Shown piece after piece: positions 1 through 9,339 of a stretch of 64,000 nt of DNA (positions within the stretch are counted from its first letter, which is position 1; each line of letters begins with the position of its first letter). Origin of the DNA: Enterobacter asburiae (GTDB taxonomy: Bacteria; Pseudomonadota; Gammaproteobacteria; Enterobacterales; Enterobacteriaceae). The stretch lies in the NCBI RefSeq assembly GCF_024599655.1, contig NZ_CP102247.1, positions 1,798,001-1,862,000 of the forward strand, in the 5' to 3' direction. The notes under the pieces were generated by a model. That model did no database searches, was not told where the DNA came from, and was given only the letters and a program-made list of their open reading frames with translations. A program made the position numbers and the translations under genes.

Positions 1-484
1 CGCCGCTGTGTTCAACCGCCATTTCACGGATAAGCCCCGCCGGCGCGGCAGGGCGGTTAGTCCATAAGGTGTCAAACGGCGAGGCCTTCAGCGGTACCAG
101 CTCGCACGGCGTGGCAGACAGTTGCTCAAACTCCGAGTTGGTCATCAGCAGCGCGTCAAAACCGATGCGTGTCCCGGCCTCAACGTTTTCTGCAAGCCAT
201 TCTGCCAGCGGCTCGTTGTGCAGGTGGTGGATCTCAACCTCATCCGTATTGACCTGAACGCGGGCCTGAACCTGATAGCGACCGTCGACGAACAGCAGCG
301 CTTTGTTTTTCAGCACCAGCGCCACGCCGGCCGAGCCGTCAAAGCCCGTCAGCCAGGCCAGCTTTTCGTCGTAGGGCGCGCAGTATTCGCTCTGCCAGGC
401 ATCCGCCCGCGGGACGATCATCCCGTCGAGATGGCTGGCCTCAAGCCAGTGGCGAAGGGCAGAGAGCGGTGATGTGCTGGACAT
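1..484 (-). CDS. Xaa-Pro aminopeptidase (M24 family), N-terminal part, cut by the window edge
   Basis: The reading frame starts at ATG 482-484 with an AGGAAA ribosome binding site just upstream and runs off the left end of the window, so only about 161 residues are seen. They resemble the creatinase-type N-terminal domain of aminopeptidase P (SALRHWLEASHLDGMIVP, then LTGFDGSAGVALV and FVDGRYQVQA). The metal-binding catalytic domain lies outside. The likely role is cytoplasmic removal of the N-terminal residue from X-Pro peptides. It starts 18 bases after the amn stop on the same strand, so it is probably co-transcribed with amn. The family is fairly sure; the exact paralogue is not. Confidence 0.75.
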   Translation of the reverse strand, partial: MSSTSPLSALRHWLEASHLDGMIVPRADAWQSEYCAPYDEKLAWLTGFDGSAGVALVLKNKALLFVDGRYQVQARVQVNTDEVEIHHLHNEPLAEWLAENVEAGTRIGFDALLMTNSEFEQLSATPCELVPLKASPFDTLWTNRPAAPAGLIREMAVEHSG

Positions 485-502
485 TGTTTTTCCTTATCGT
501 TA

Positions 503-1957
503 TTAGCGGAACGGCGGCTCGTTGAAGGTGCGCAGCTTGCGGGAATGGAGCTTGTCGCCTTCTGCCCGCAGCAAATCAATGGCGCGAATACCAATCTGCA
601 GATGCTCTGAGATAGCCCCTTCATAGAAACGGTTGGCCTGGCCCGGCAGCTTAATTTCGCCGTGCAGCGGCTTATCGGAGACGCACAGCAGCGTGCCGTA
701 AGGGACGCGGAAGCGATACCCCTGTGCGGCGATGGTAGCGCTCTCCATATCAATGGCCACCGCGCGGCTCAGGTTGAACCGCAGCGCGGAGGCGGAGTAG
801 CGCAGCTCCCAGTTGCGGTCATCCGTTGTGACGACCGTACCGGTGCGCAGGCGCTGTTTAACCTCTTCACCCGGCATGCCGCTGACCTCTTTGGTAGCGT
901 CATACAGCGCGCGCTGTACTTCGGCGATGCTCGGGATTGGGATGTCCGGCGGCAGCACCGCATCAAGCACGTGGTCATCACGCAGATAGGCGTGGGCCAG
1001 CACGTAGTCGCCAATCAGCTGGCTTTCACGCAGGCCGCCGCAGTGGCCAATCATCAGCCACACGTCCGGGCGCAGGACCGCCAGATGGTCGCAAATGGTT
1101 TTGGCATTTGACGGGCCAACGCCGATGTTGATCAGGGTGATGCCCTGACCGTCGGCGGTGATCAGGTGCCAGGCGGGCATCTGGTGTTTTTTCCACGCCA
1201 GGTCGGAAATGGCCTGCTCGGGCGCTTCGGTCTCCGCGGTGATCCAGATCCCGCCTGCGCAGGACAGCGCGATGTACGGGCTTTCCGGGTCGAGGATCTG
1301 GCTGCAGCCCCAGCGGACAAATTCGTCAACGTAGCGGGTGTAGTTGGTAAAGAGCACGAACGGCTGGAAATGTTCGACTGGCGTACCGGTGTAGTGGCGC
1401 AGGCGCGCCAGGGAGAAATCGACCCGTCGGGCATCAAAGTGCGACAGGGGAGAAAATTCTGCCGGGTGATAAATCCCGTCGGCCGTCTCATCGCCAATCT
1501 GCGAAAGTTCCGTCGTCGGGAAGTGGCGGGTCAGCCCCGCGCTCATGGAGCGATCCAGCGTCAGCGCCGAGCCGTCTATCACGTACGGATAAGGGATTTC
1601 GTGCAGCGAAGGTTCCACAGAAATGTGCGCGCCGTAATCCTGGTACAGCAGCGTGAGTTGTTCTTCAAGATACGGGCGGAACAGCGCAGGGCGGGTGACG
1701 GTGGTGCTGTAGCAGCCGGAGTGGGTAAAGCGCGCGTAGGCGCGGGTTTTGGGATTGCTGCTGGCGCTGCCGTCCCAGGTCACAGAGAGCGATGGATAAA
1801 CAAAAAGGCCCTCGTTTCTGGCCTTTTGGTCGGGAAGTTTCCCTGTTTCGATATATTCGCTGATGGCGCCGCGCAGCGCGTTGACGGACTGTTCGTACAG
1901 CGCGTCGAGTTTTTCCAGCGCCTGAGCCGGGGTCAGGCTGGAGCCCTTATTATTCAT
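503..1957 (-). CDS. amn: AMP nucleosidase
   Basis: A 484-residue protein of the same length as E. coli Amn. It hydrolyses AMP to adenine and ribose 5-phosphate in the cytoplasm and helps set the adenylate pool. The N-terminal half is the Amn-specific domain. The C-terminal half is a nucleoside-phosphorylase-like fold with the GHCGGLRESQLIGDYVLA stretch and an AIDMESATIAAQGYRF segment near the end, as in the PNP/UDP family. The start has a good AGGAGA site. The gene follows shiA on the same strand after 73 bases, and the truncated aminopeptidase gene follows it. In E. coli amn is phosphate-controlled; I could not identify a convincing Pho box in the short upstream gap. Confidence 0.95.
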   Translation of the reverse strand: MNNKGSSLTPAQALEKLDALYEQSVNALRGAISEYIETGKLPDQKARNEGLFVYPSLSVTWDGSASSNPKTRAYARFTHSGCYSTTVTRPALFRPYLEEQLTLLYQDYGAHISVEPSLHEIPYPYVIDGSALTLDRSMSAGLTRHFPTTELSQIGDETADGIYHPAEFSPLSHFDARRVDFSLARLRHYTGTPVEHFQPFVLFTNYTRYVDEFVRWGCSQILDPESPYIALSCAGGIWITAETEAPEQAISDLAWKKHQMPAWHLITADGQGITLINIGVGPSNAKTICDHLAVLRPDVWLMIGHCGGLRESQLIGDYVLAHAYLRDDHVLDAVLPPDIPIPSIAEVQRALYDATKEVSGMPGEEVKQRLRTGTVVTTDDRNWELRYSASALRFNLSRAVAIDMESATIAAQGYRFRVPYGTLLCVSDKPLHGEIKLPGQANRFYEGAISEHLQIGIRAIDLLRAEGDKLHSRKLRTFNEPPFR

Positions 1958-2030
1958 CTCTGTCTCCTTGTTCCACAGGTGTGCGACTCTATCCGATAGT
2001 ATGTCACACGCCCGTGAAACAAAAGGGAGA

Positions 2031-3344
2031 TCAGCTGTGGCGCGTCTCTTTCATCAGCAGCGCCGTCGCCGCCGACAGCAGGCAACCCGCGAGCAGATAA
2101 ATCGCCACGCTGTGCCAGTTGCCGCCGGAGAAGGTCACCAGCGCGGCGGCAATAAACGGCGTAAATCCGCCGCCGACCACGCTTGCGACCTGGTAGCCCA
2201 CGCCCGCGCCGCTGTAGCGGTAGCTTGCGCCAAACAGCTCGGTGAACATCGGCTGCTGCACGCACACCACCATATCGTGAGCGATGTTGGCGAGCATGAT
2301 GGCGAAGAAGACAATCCAGAAGATCGACTGTGCCTCCAGCGCCATAAAGAACGGCCAGGCGCTGAGACTACCAATCAGCGCCCCGGTGATGTAAACGCGA
2401 CGGCGACCAAACCGGTCCGCCAGCCACGCGAAGCAGGGGATGGTCAGGCAGCTGATCCCGCCGACCAGCAGGCCAATATTCAGGAACAGCTCGCGCGGCA
2501 GACCGAGGTTCTGCGTCGAGTAGTTCAGGGCAAACGCGGTGACGATATACATCGTCAGCAGTTCACAGAGGCGCAGGGCGATAATTTTCAGAAAAGCGCC
2601 AGGGTGCCGGACGAGGGCTTCCATAACTGGAAGACGTTTGTTCGTGGCCGGTTTTTCCTGCTGCTTTTCGAACTCTGCCGACTCCTCCATCCCGTTGCGG
2701 ATCCACAGCGCGGCGATGACCAGCACGATGCTGAAGATGAACGGAATGCGCCAGCCCCAGCTCAGGAACTGCTCGTCGGTAGTGAGCTGGCTGATTAGCG
2801 ATACCAGCCCGGTGGAAAGCAGCAGGCCTACGCCGTACCCGACCTGTACGCCGCTGCTGTAAAACGCTTTCCGGTGCTTCGGCGCGCTCTCAACGGATAA
2901 CAACGCCGCACCGCCCCATTCGCCGCCGACGGCGAAGCCCTGGATGGCGCGCAGGGTGACCAGCAGTACCGGCGCCCACCAGCCGATAGAGGCAAACGAG
3001 GGGAGAATACCAATCAGCGCGGTGGCGATCCCCATCATCCAGACGGTGAGCATCAGCATGCGCTTGCGGCCAAGACGGTCGCCGAAGTGGCCGAAGATCA
3101 CCCCGCCCAGCGGGCGAAACAGAAAGCCGACGCCGAAGGTGGCAAACGCGGCGAGCGTGCCCATCGCGGGGCTGACCTGCGGAAAAAACTCGCGGTTAAA
3201 CACCAGGGCGGCAGTGATGCCGTAAAGCAGAAAATCATACCAGTCGACGACGGCACCCGCGAAGCTGCCTAAGGCCGCGCGGCGGGCACGATTGAGCGAA
3301 GGTGTCTCCTCGTTGGGACGATCGGAGATGAGGGTGGAGTCCAT
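2031..3344 (-). CDS. shiA: shikimate/H+ symporter, MFS metabolite:H+ symporter family
   Basis: A 437-residue inner-membrane transporter very close to remembered E. coli ShiA from the first residues (MDSTLISDRP, then GSFAGAVVDWYDFLLYG). The MFS signature between the first helices reads FGHFGDRLGRKRML, and a second copy (AWLADRFGRRRV) lies in the C-terminal half, giving the usual 12-helix layout. It takes up shikimate with a proton, feeding the aromatic amino acid pathway. The start has an AGGACA site. The gene is divergent from pagP across about 256 bases and lies upstream of amn in the same direction. Confidence 0.93.
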   Translation of the reverse strand: MDSTLISDRPNEETPSLNRARRAALGSFAGAVVDWYDFLLYGITAALVFNREFFPQVSPAMGTLAAFATFGVGFLFRPLGGVIFGHFGDRLGRKRMLMLTVWMMGIATALIGILPSFASIGWWAPVLLVTLRAIQGFAVGGEWGGAALLSVESAPKHRKAFYSSGVQVGYGVGLLLSTGLVSLISQLTTDEQFLSWGWRIPFIFSIVLVIAALWIRNGMEESAEFEKQQEKPATNKRLPVMEALVRHPGAFLKIIALRLCELLTMYIVTAFALNYSTQNLGLPRELFLNIGLLVGGISCLTIPCFAWLADRFGRRRVYITGALIGSLSAWPFFMALEAQSIFWIVFFAIMLANIAHDMVVCVQQPMFTELFGASYRYSGAGVGYQVASVVGGGFTPFIAAALVTFSGGNWHSVAIYLLAGCLLSAATALLMKETRHS

Positions 3345-3526
3345 AGTTGTCCTGTCCGTACTGATTTTTAATTATTGGTATAAGAAAAGGTCACTCACAT
3401 TGCGTCCGTCATATAAACGGAACCTATGAGACTACCGCGACAAAACGCCTGAGAAAACGTTTTTATCTTTCCGGAAGGCGCTGAATAAATAAATTTCATC
3501 TTCCCCTACGCTGAGATAAATCAGTC

Positions 3527-3568
3527 TGTTTGGCTCCGGTTAGTGCTGAATGGATTACAGTTATAGAT
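3527..3568 (+). promoter_or_regulatory. possible PhoP box and -10 region upstream of pagP
   Basis: Two half-sites, TGTTT (3527-3531) and GGTTA (3538-3542), are separated by six bases. This fits the direct-repeat pattern of a PhoP box (G/T-GTTTA repeated every 11 bases). A TATAGA element follows at 3562-3567. The next gene is pagP, a classic PhoP/PhoQ target in enterobacteria. The spacing from box to -10 is a little longer than usual and I see this by eye only. Confidence 0.4.
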
Positions 3569-3600
3569 ACCGCTGCGTGGCCTAAGCTGAGGGAATAACG

Positions 3601-4176
3601 ATGCAACGCACCTTTTCGGCATTCTGGATGGTCCTGTTTTTATTCGTCGCACCGCTTAACGCGGAGCCCAACGTCTACGGTGAGCAACGCATCAGCGGCT
3701 GGTGGAATGCGCTGACGGATGATATCTCACAGACCTGGGAAGAACCTCAACGTTACGACCTGTACCTGCCGTTCCTGAGCTGGCACGCTCGCTTTATGTA
3801 CGACAAAGAAAAAACGGACAATTACAATGAAATGCCGTGGGGCGGCGGGCTGGGCGTTTCCCGCTATAACGAAGAGGGCAACTGGAGCGCGCTGTTCGCG
3901 ATGATGTTCAAGGACTCGCACAACGAATGGCAGCCCGCGATGGGCTATGGCTGGGAGAAGGGCTGGTATCTGGATAATGCCAAAGATTTCCGCCTTGGGC
4001 TCGGCGCCGCCGCGGGCATCACGGCGCGAGATGATTTTGCAAACTATGTCCCGCTACCGTTCATCTTCCCGCTGTTTTCCGCCGGGTATAAGCGCGTTAC
4101 CGTCCAGTTCACCTATATTCCAGGAACCTATAACAACGGCAACGTGCTCTTTGCCTGGCTGCGCTTAGGCTTCTAA
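3601..4176 (+). CDS. pagP: lipid A palmitoyltransferase PagP
   Basis: A 191-residue outer-membrane beta-barrel enzyme that moves palmitate from phospholipid to lipid A and so contributes to resistance to cationic peptides. It has a signal peptide (MQRTFSAFWMVLFLFVAPLNA). The PagP hallmarks follow: YDLYLPFLSWHARF with the catalytic His, YDKEKTDNYNEMPWGGG, the KDS pair (Asp and Ser of the active site), and the C-terminal TYIPGTYNNGNVLFAWLRLGF barrel strand ending in Phe. An AGGGAA site precedes the ATG. Its 3' end overlaps by four bases the convergent acyltransferase gene. A possible PhoP box lies upstream. Confidence 0.95.
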   Translation: MQRTFSAFWMVLFLFVAPLNAEPNVYGEQRISGWWNALTDDISQTWEEPQRYDLYLPFLSWHARFMYDKEKTDNYNEMPWGGGLGVSRYNEEGNWSALFAMMFKDSHNEWQPAMGYGWEKGWYLDNAKDFRLGLGAAAGITARDDFANYVPLPFIFPLFSAGYKRVTVQFTYIPGTYNNGNVLFAWLRLGF

Positions 4177-5138
4177 AGGGTGATCACCTTTTTTGCCACG
4201 GCGTTAGACAATACCAGCATGGAGAAGAGAACAGAGGTAATGAACGTGAGCACAATCAGCGCCAGCTTCATACCGAGAGAGGTCACCGGTATCAGCGCCG
4301 TCAGCAGATGAAACACCGAGTAGTGCACAATGTACACGCCGGTCATCGTTTTGCTGATGGCGGCCAGAATGGACTCCTTAAATTCAGCGTTGCGGCGAAA
4401 GCGCACGCCGTTCGCCGCAATCACCAGGGCAATAATCAGGATGTAGATCTGCGAGCCGGTGAGAATAAAGGCGTTTCTGTCCGCCTTGAACAGCGCGAAG
4501 AAGAAGTGGCGCTCGTAAAACCAGGTGAAGAGGTAGATAAACGGGATGGCGATAACCGCTGCCCGGACCACCTTTTTGCGGCTAATCCACTCGGCGACTT
4601 TCGGGTCGCAGAAGAGTTGCCCCGTCAGATAAAACAGCAGCCACGTCCACAGCCGATACTGCGGTGACAGGGAAAGGACGTGCGTTTCAGGATAGAGCGC
4701 CGATAGCAGATCGTATCCGTAGGAAAAGAGCAGCAGGGCGGCAATCGCGCCGCAGAACAGCGCTCGCCGCTGGCTCAGCCATTCCACAACCGGGTGGAAG
4801 GTGTAAATCACCACAAACGCGAACACGAACCAGGGCTGGATTAAATACCCGCGCTGATAGGGCTCCCACAGGTAGTAGAGCGTTATCCAGAACAGAAAAA
4901 CAATCACCAGACTTTTAATTTTACCCAGCTGCCAGCGGGTGTCGTGACGTGACTGTCCGTCGAGATAACCCGAAACCACAAAAAACAGCGGCGTGGCGAT
5001 GGTCGAGATAAAGGTTAGAAACCCCAGGATCCAGTGATAGTCATAATCATAATGATCCCAGGTGTTGTAGATGGTAAAGAAGGTCACCGCCGTCATACAG
5101 CCCAGCGTCTTGATAATGTTCAGCCCTGTCGCATTCAT
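4173..5138 (-). CDS. inner-membrane acyltransferase, acyltransferase-3 (OafA/YiaH-like) family
   Basis: A 321-residue integral membrane protein with about ten predicted helices and the general look of acyltransferase family 3, which O-acylates sugars or other extracytoplasmic substrates. The N-terminal segment has an FFTIYNTWDHYDYDYHW stretch and a PLFFVVSGYL motif, typical of the family's second and third helices; the usual N-terminal His-Arg pair is not clear here. The ATG overlaps the stop of the RND pump gene in an ATGA arrangement, so the two are translationally coupled. The acceptor is unknown. Coupling to an efflux operon suggests envelope modification or modification of an exported compound, which is inference. 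Confidence 0.7.
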   Translation of the reverse strand: MNATGLNIIKTLGCMTAVTFFTIYNTWDHYDYDYHWILGFLTFISTIATPLFFVVSGYLDGQSRHDTRWQLGKIKSLVIVFLFWITLYYLWEPYQRGYLIQPWFVFAFVVIYTFHPVVEWLSQRRALFCGAIAALLLFSYGYDLLSALYPETHVLSLSPQYRLWTWLLFYLTGQLFCDPKVAEWISRKKVVRAAVIAIPFIYLFTWFYERHFFFALFKADRNAFILTGSQIYILIIALVIAANGVRFRRNAEFKESILAAISKTMTGVYIVHYSVFHLLTALIPVTSLGMKLALIVLTFITSVLFSMLVLSNAVAKKVITL

Positions 5139-8100
5139 TGTGGTTTGGCTTCGTCCTTACGATGGAAACACGCATAGATAACGGGGAGTACCAGCAGCGT
5201 CAGGATTGTAGCAAACCCCAGTCCAAACATAATCACAACGGCCATGCTCTGGAAGAAAACGTCCAGCAGCAGCGGAGCCAGGCCAAGTACGGTCGTAAAC
5301 GCGGTGAGCAGGATGGGGCGCAGGCGCGAGGTGGCGGCGTACACGATCGCGCTGCGCTGATCCTTTTGCGTTTTCTGCTGTTCGATCTCTTCCACCAGCA
5401 CGATGCCGTTGCGGATCAGCATGCCGCTCAGGCTCAGCAGGCCAATCAGCGCCATAAAGCCAAAGGGAATGCCGGTTAGTAAAAATCCCGGCGTCACGCC
5501 AATCAACGCCAGCGGTACGGTCAGCCAGATGGCGACGGCATTTTTCACCGAGCTGAACATCAGCACCGTAATAACAAACATCACCAGATACCCGAGAGGT
5601 AGCGTTGTGAAAAGCCCCTGCTGCGCTTCACTCGAGTTTTCCGCGTCGCCCCCCCACTCGATGCTGTAGCCGTGTGGCAGGGGAAGTGCATCAATCTGCG
5701 GCTTCACGCGGGCGAGAATGTCCCCGGAGGTTTGCTGGCTCAGCGGATCGGGATCGGTCTGCACCGTCAGCACTCGCGAGCGGTCGCGTCGAAGTATCAG
5801 CGGATCTTCCCACTCCAGCGAGAAGCGGCTGACGACGTTACTCAGCGGGATATACTGCTGCCGCGTCTGGCTCCACACCAGCACGTTGTTCAGGTGATTG
5901 GCGTCCAGCCGTTCGCTCTCAGGCGGGCGCACCACGACAGGGAGCAGGTCACTGCCCTCCCGGTACAGCCCCGCCCGGCTGCCGGAGAAGTTCATCTCCA
6001 GCGCGTTATCAACGTCCTGCTTATCTACGCCAAGCTCGCGGCCCAGGGCGGCAACGTACTGTGGGCGGATCACCTTGCTGCGGTTTTGCCAGTCGTTCCT
6101 GACGCTGCCCGTGGCAGGGTCGCGCGTGAGAATGTCGTCCACCTGGCTGGCAATCAGGCGCAGCCGGTCAGGGTCCGGGCCTTTAATGCGCACCTCAATG
6201 GCGCTGTCGCCGGAGGGGCCAAACATCACGCGTTTGGTGCTGGCGTTGACCTGGGGATAGTTTCGCGCGATGTACTCGTCCACGTGTCGGGTCAGGGCAG
6301 AGATGTTGCGCTGGTCGTCCATGCGCACCATGATCTGCGCATAGTTGCCGTACTGCCGCTGCCCGCTGTAGGTCAGAATAAACCGCATACTTCCCTGACC
6401 GATGGTTGAGACGGTGGTTTCCACCCCCGGCTGGCCGTTAATGGTTTTTTCGATATCGCCGGTCATTTTCTCGGTCCATTTAATATCGGTACCGTAGGGT
6501 AGCCAGAGATCGACAAAGAAAATCGGCGTATTAGACGACGGGAAAAAATTTTGCCGCACGGCACCGAAGCCCCAGATGGACGCTGCCAGCAGCGCAGCCA
6601 TCACAATGAGCGTCGGTGCCTTATGGTGCAGTAGCGTGTTAAGCAGGCGCTGGTAGGCGCGGTAGAGTCGTTTATCGTAAGGATCTGACTCGTCGGTTTT
6701 ATCGGGCGCGCTGTCGTTTTTAAACAACCACCACTTAATCAGCACCGGGGTGAGGGTGAGCGCCGAAAACCAGCTCAGCATGAGGGAAATTAGCAGCACC
6801 TGGAACAGGGATTTACAGTATTCCCCGGTGGAATCCTGCGACAGCCCGATTGGGGCAAACGCCAGGATGGCAATCACCGTCGCCCCAAGCAGCGGCAGGG
6901 CGGAGCGGCGGATGATGTAGTTCACGGCGGTAAGCAGCGGGGAGCCCTGCTGTCGGGCAATCAACACCCCTTCGACAATCACGATGGCGTTATCCACCAG
7001 CATGCTGAGGGCGATAATCAGCGCCCCGAGCGAGATGCGCTGCAGCTCAATGCCCCACAGATACATAATCAGCAGCGTGCCGAGCACGTTAAGCGCGAGG
7101 GAGAACGCGATGATGATCCCGCTGCGTACGCCCATAAAGATCAGCAGCACGCCGATGACAATCGCCAGCGCCATCAGGAAGTTAATAATAAAACCGTTAA
7201 CGGAGTGGCCCACTTCGGCTGCCTGATCGTAAAACAGGTCTATCTGTATGCCTGCCGGTTTTTCCGCCGACATCTGGTTTAGCTTCGCCTCCAGCGCGTG
7301 CCCCACGTCGATAACGTTCACGCCGGGAATAAACGAGACGCCCATGGTAACGGCTTTTTTACCGTTGGCATGGTAGATACTGGCCGGCGATTCGTTCAGC
7401 CCGCGCGACAGCGTGGCAATATCCCGCAGACGCGTCGCCGCCCCGGTGCCGGAAGGCGTGATGATGATATCCGCCAGTTCATCAAGATTCTCGAACTCAC
7501 CGGTCGGGTGCAGGCGAATGGATTCGGTGCCGGAGGTGATTTCTCCGGCGCTGGAAACGACGTTAAGTCTGCTGAGCAGGGCGGAAAGCTGGTTCAGCGT
7601 AATGCCGCGCGCGGCCATTTTGGTCAGGGAGATATCGATGTTTACCTGTTGGCTAATAGCCCCGCCGATGGCGACCTTCGCGACGCCGGGGATCAGAATC
7701 AACTCCCGGCGCAGCTGCTCCGCATATCGCACCAGCTCAGGATTACTGAATTCATCTCCGGAAATGGCGAAGAAGAAGCCGAACACGTCGCCGAAATCGT
7801 CATTCACAAAGGGCGTAACGACGCCGGGCGGGAACAGACGCGATGCATCGCCCACGCGGCGGCGCAGTTCATCCCAAATCTGCGGCAGCTCGTTCGAGTG
7901 ATAGCGAGAAGCGATGTTAACGGTGATTTGCGACAGACCGTTTGAAGAGATGGAGCTCACGTTGTCCAGATAAGGCAGCTGCTGCAGGGCATTCTCCAGC
8001 GGAAGCGTCACCTCCTCTTCAACCTGCTGAGCGGATGCGCCGGGGTAGTGGGTGACCACCACTGCGGTTTTGATGGTAAAGGCGGGATCTTCCAGCCTGC

Positions 8101-8197
8101 CGATATTCAACAGGGCGAAAATCCCCCCAATGCCCAGCAGCAGGATCGTTAGCCAGACGCGAACAGGGTTATTAATAAATTGACGAGAGATATCCAT
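5135..8197 (-). CDS. RND efflux pump inner-membrane transporter (AcrB superfamily)
   Basis: A 1020-residue proton-driven exporter forming the inner-membrane part of a tripartite pump. The N-terminal helix, the large porter domain and the family motifs are present (TVNIASRYHSNELPQIWDEL, PPGVVTPFVNDDFGDVFGFF). In helix 4 the usual Asp-Asp pair reads VDNAIVIVEG, so only one acidic residue remains. In helix 10 the usual Lys region reads MLIRNGIVLVEE, with Arg in its place. This variant proton relay occurs in a non-AcrB branch of the superfamily. The start codon overlaps the adaptor stop (TAATG) and the stop overlaps the acyltransferase start (ATGA). No outer-membrane channel gene is nearby, so TolC is the likely partner. 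Substrate unknown. Confidence 0.88.
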   Translation of the reverse strand: MDISRQFINNPVRVWLTILLLGIGGIFALLNIGRLEDPAFTIKTAVVVTHYPGASAQQVEEEVTLPLENALQQLPYLDNVSSISSNGLSQITVNIASRYHSNELPQIWDELRRRVGDASRLFPPGVVTPFVNDDFGDVFGFFFAISGDEFSNPELVRYAEQLRRELILIPGVAKVAIGGAISQQVNIDISLTKMAARGITLNQLSALLSRLNVVSSAGEITSGTESIRLHPTGEFENLDELADIIITPSGTGAATRLRDIATLSRGLNESPASIYHANGKKAVTMGVSFIPGVNVIDVGHALEAKLNQMSAEKPAGIQIDLFYDQAAEVGHSVNGFIINFLMALAIVIGVLLIFMGVRSGIIIAFSLALNVLGTLLIMYLWGIELQRISLGALIIALSMLVDNAIVIVEGVLIARQQGSPLLTAVNYIIRRSALPLLGATVIAILAFAPIGLSQDSTGEYCKSLFQVLLISLMLSWFSALTLTPVLIKWWLFKNDSAPDKTDESDPYDKRLYRAYQRLLNTLLHHKAPTLIVMAALLAASIWGFGAVRQNFFPSSNTPIFFVDLWLPYGTDIKWTEKMTGDIEKTINGQPGVETTVSTIGQGSMRFILTYSGQRQYGNYAQIMVRMDDQRNISALTRHVDEYIARNYPQVNASTKRVMFGPSGDSAIEVRIKGPDPDRLRLIASQVDDILTRDPATGSVRNDWQNRSKVIRPQYVAALGRELGVDKQDVDNALEMNFSGSRAGLYREGSDLLPVVVRPPESERLDANHLNNVLVWSQTRQQYIPLSNVVSRFSLEWEDPLILRRDRSRVLTVQTDPDPLSQQTSGDILARVKPQIDALPLPHGYSIEWGGDAENSSEAQQGLFTTLPLGYLVMFVITVLMFSSVKNAVAIWLTVPLALIGVTPGFLLTGIPFGFMALIGLLSLSGMLIRNGIVLVEEIEQQKTQKDQRSAIVYAATSRLRPILLTAFTTVLGLAPLLLDVFFQSMAVVIMFGLGFATILTLLVLPVIYACFHRKDEAKPQ

Positions 8198-9282
8198 TAC
8201 AGTCCCCGTTCACGCGTCCAGATACGCACCGGCTGGTTAGCATGGAGCTCCCCAACGCCCGCGGCCACCACGCGTTCGCCTGCCTTAAGCCCGCTGGTAA
8301 TCACCACGCCTTCGGTACTCACTTGCCCCACGCTGACCTTGCGGTCTTCCAGATGCAGCGCATCGCCTTCGCCCGTTACGACCCAGACGTGCGGCTCGTT
8401 GCGCGGGCTGTTGTCCGGGTTAAAGACTGCCTCAACCGGTACGACCAGCGCCTGAGCGTCCGCGCCCGCCGGGAGGTTGGTTAGATTAATGGTCACCGTA
8501 CCGCTTACGCCGCCGACGGCGGGAAAATCATCTGGCCGCGGCATGGTCAGTATCACCTGCCAGGTCAGGGTATTGCTGTCGCTGCTGCCGGAGTGCTCTT
8601 TGTAGACGGCGGTAAATTCCCGATCAGGAATGGCGTTAATTCTCACCACGGGGCGATACTGCGCGTTGCGGATATCAAAGGTCTTAAACAGGTTTTCAGG
8701 GATGCTGAACACCACGTCCAGCAGGTCGGTGCGGGTTAACGTCGCGATGGGCTGACCGGGGGACACCACCTGATGGTTCCGTACGTGTACGCTGGCCGCC
8801 GTCCCACTGAAGGGGGCGACGAGCGTCATCTGATTCAGCTCTTCCCGGGCAATCTGCAGCGCCGCATTCGCCGAATCGCGGTTCGCGCGCTGCACGTCCA
8901 TTTCTGCTTTCGAAATCGCCTGGCGGCCCGCCAGGGTCTGGAAGCGATCGAACTGCCTCTGGGCCAGCGTCGCCGCCGTTTGTCTGTCGTTAACCCGCTG
9001 CTGGGCTTCACGGGCGTTCAGCCTGGCAAGCTGTTGCCCCTGTTTGATGACTGCGCCCTGACGAACATCGAGCGCTTCAATTTGACCTGCGCGCTTGAAG
9101 GAAAGGTCTGTGGCATCGCCCGATTCAATGCGGGCGGGAAAAACGCGCTGCTGGGCGTGACCGGGAACCGTCACCTCCGCCACTTTTACCATCCTGGGCA
9201 GGGGGGCGGCTTGCTTGGGCTTCGGGTCGCACGCCGTGAGCGTTAACAAAACGAACGGTAAAAGAGAGAGATAGCGGTTCAC
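8197..9282 (-). CDS. RND efflux periplasmic adaptor lipoprotein (membrane fusion protein)
   Basis: A 361-residue HlyD/AcrA-type adaptor. It begins with a lipoprotein signal (LLTLTAC, lipidated Cys about residue 18), then a barrel-sandwich half (QGAVIKQGQQLARLN), an alpha-helical hairpin rich in Ala/Gln/Arg at about residues 95-150, the returning lipoyl half (TLVAPFSGTAASVHVRNHQVVSPGQP) and beta-barrel and membrane-proximal domains. The start is GTG at 9280-9282, preceded by AGGGG. It links the RND pump encoded next to an outer-membrane channel. The stop TAA overlaps the pump ATG. Confidence 0.9.
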   Translation of the reverse strand: MNRYLSLLPFVLLTLTACDPKPKQAAPLPRMVKVAEVTVPGHAQQRVFPARIESGDATDLSFKRAGQIEALDVRQGAVIKQGQQLARLNAREAQQRVNDRQTAATLAQRQFDRFQTLAGRQAISKAEMDVQRANRDSANAALQIAREELNQMTLVAPFSGTAASVHVRNHQVVSPGQPIATLTRTDLLDVVFSIPENLFKTFDIRNAQYRPVVRINAIPDREFTAVYKEHSGSSDSNTLTWQVILTMPRPDDFPAVGGVSGTVTINLTNLPAGADAQALVVPVEAVFNPDNSPRNEPHVWVVTGEGDALHLEDRKVSVGQVSTEGVVITSGLKAGERVVAAGVGELHANQPVRIWTRERGL

Positions 9283-9339
9283 TGTATTCCCCTAATAAAT
9301 AACTGTTTTATTTATTCCATAACCTGGACAGGGGTGACA

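Noticed and set aside
1166..1999. 277-residue open frame on the plus strand opposite amn
   Set aside because: Shadow of the amn reading frame in GC-rich DNA. The protein is Arg/Gly/Val-rich, matches no family and has no ribosome site.
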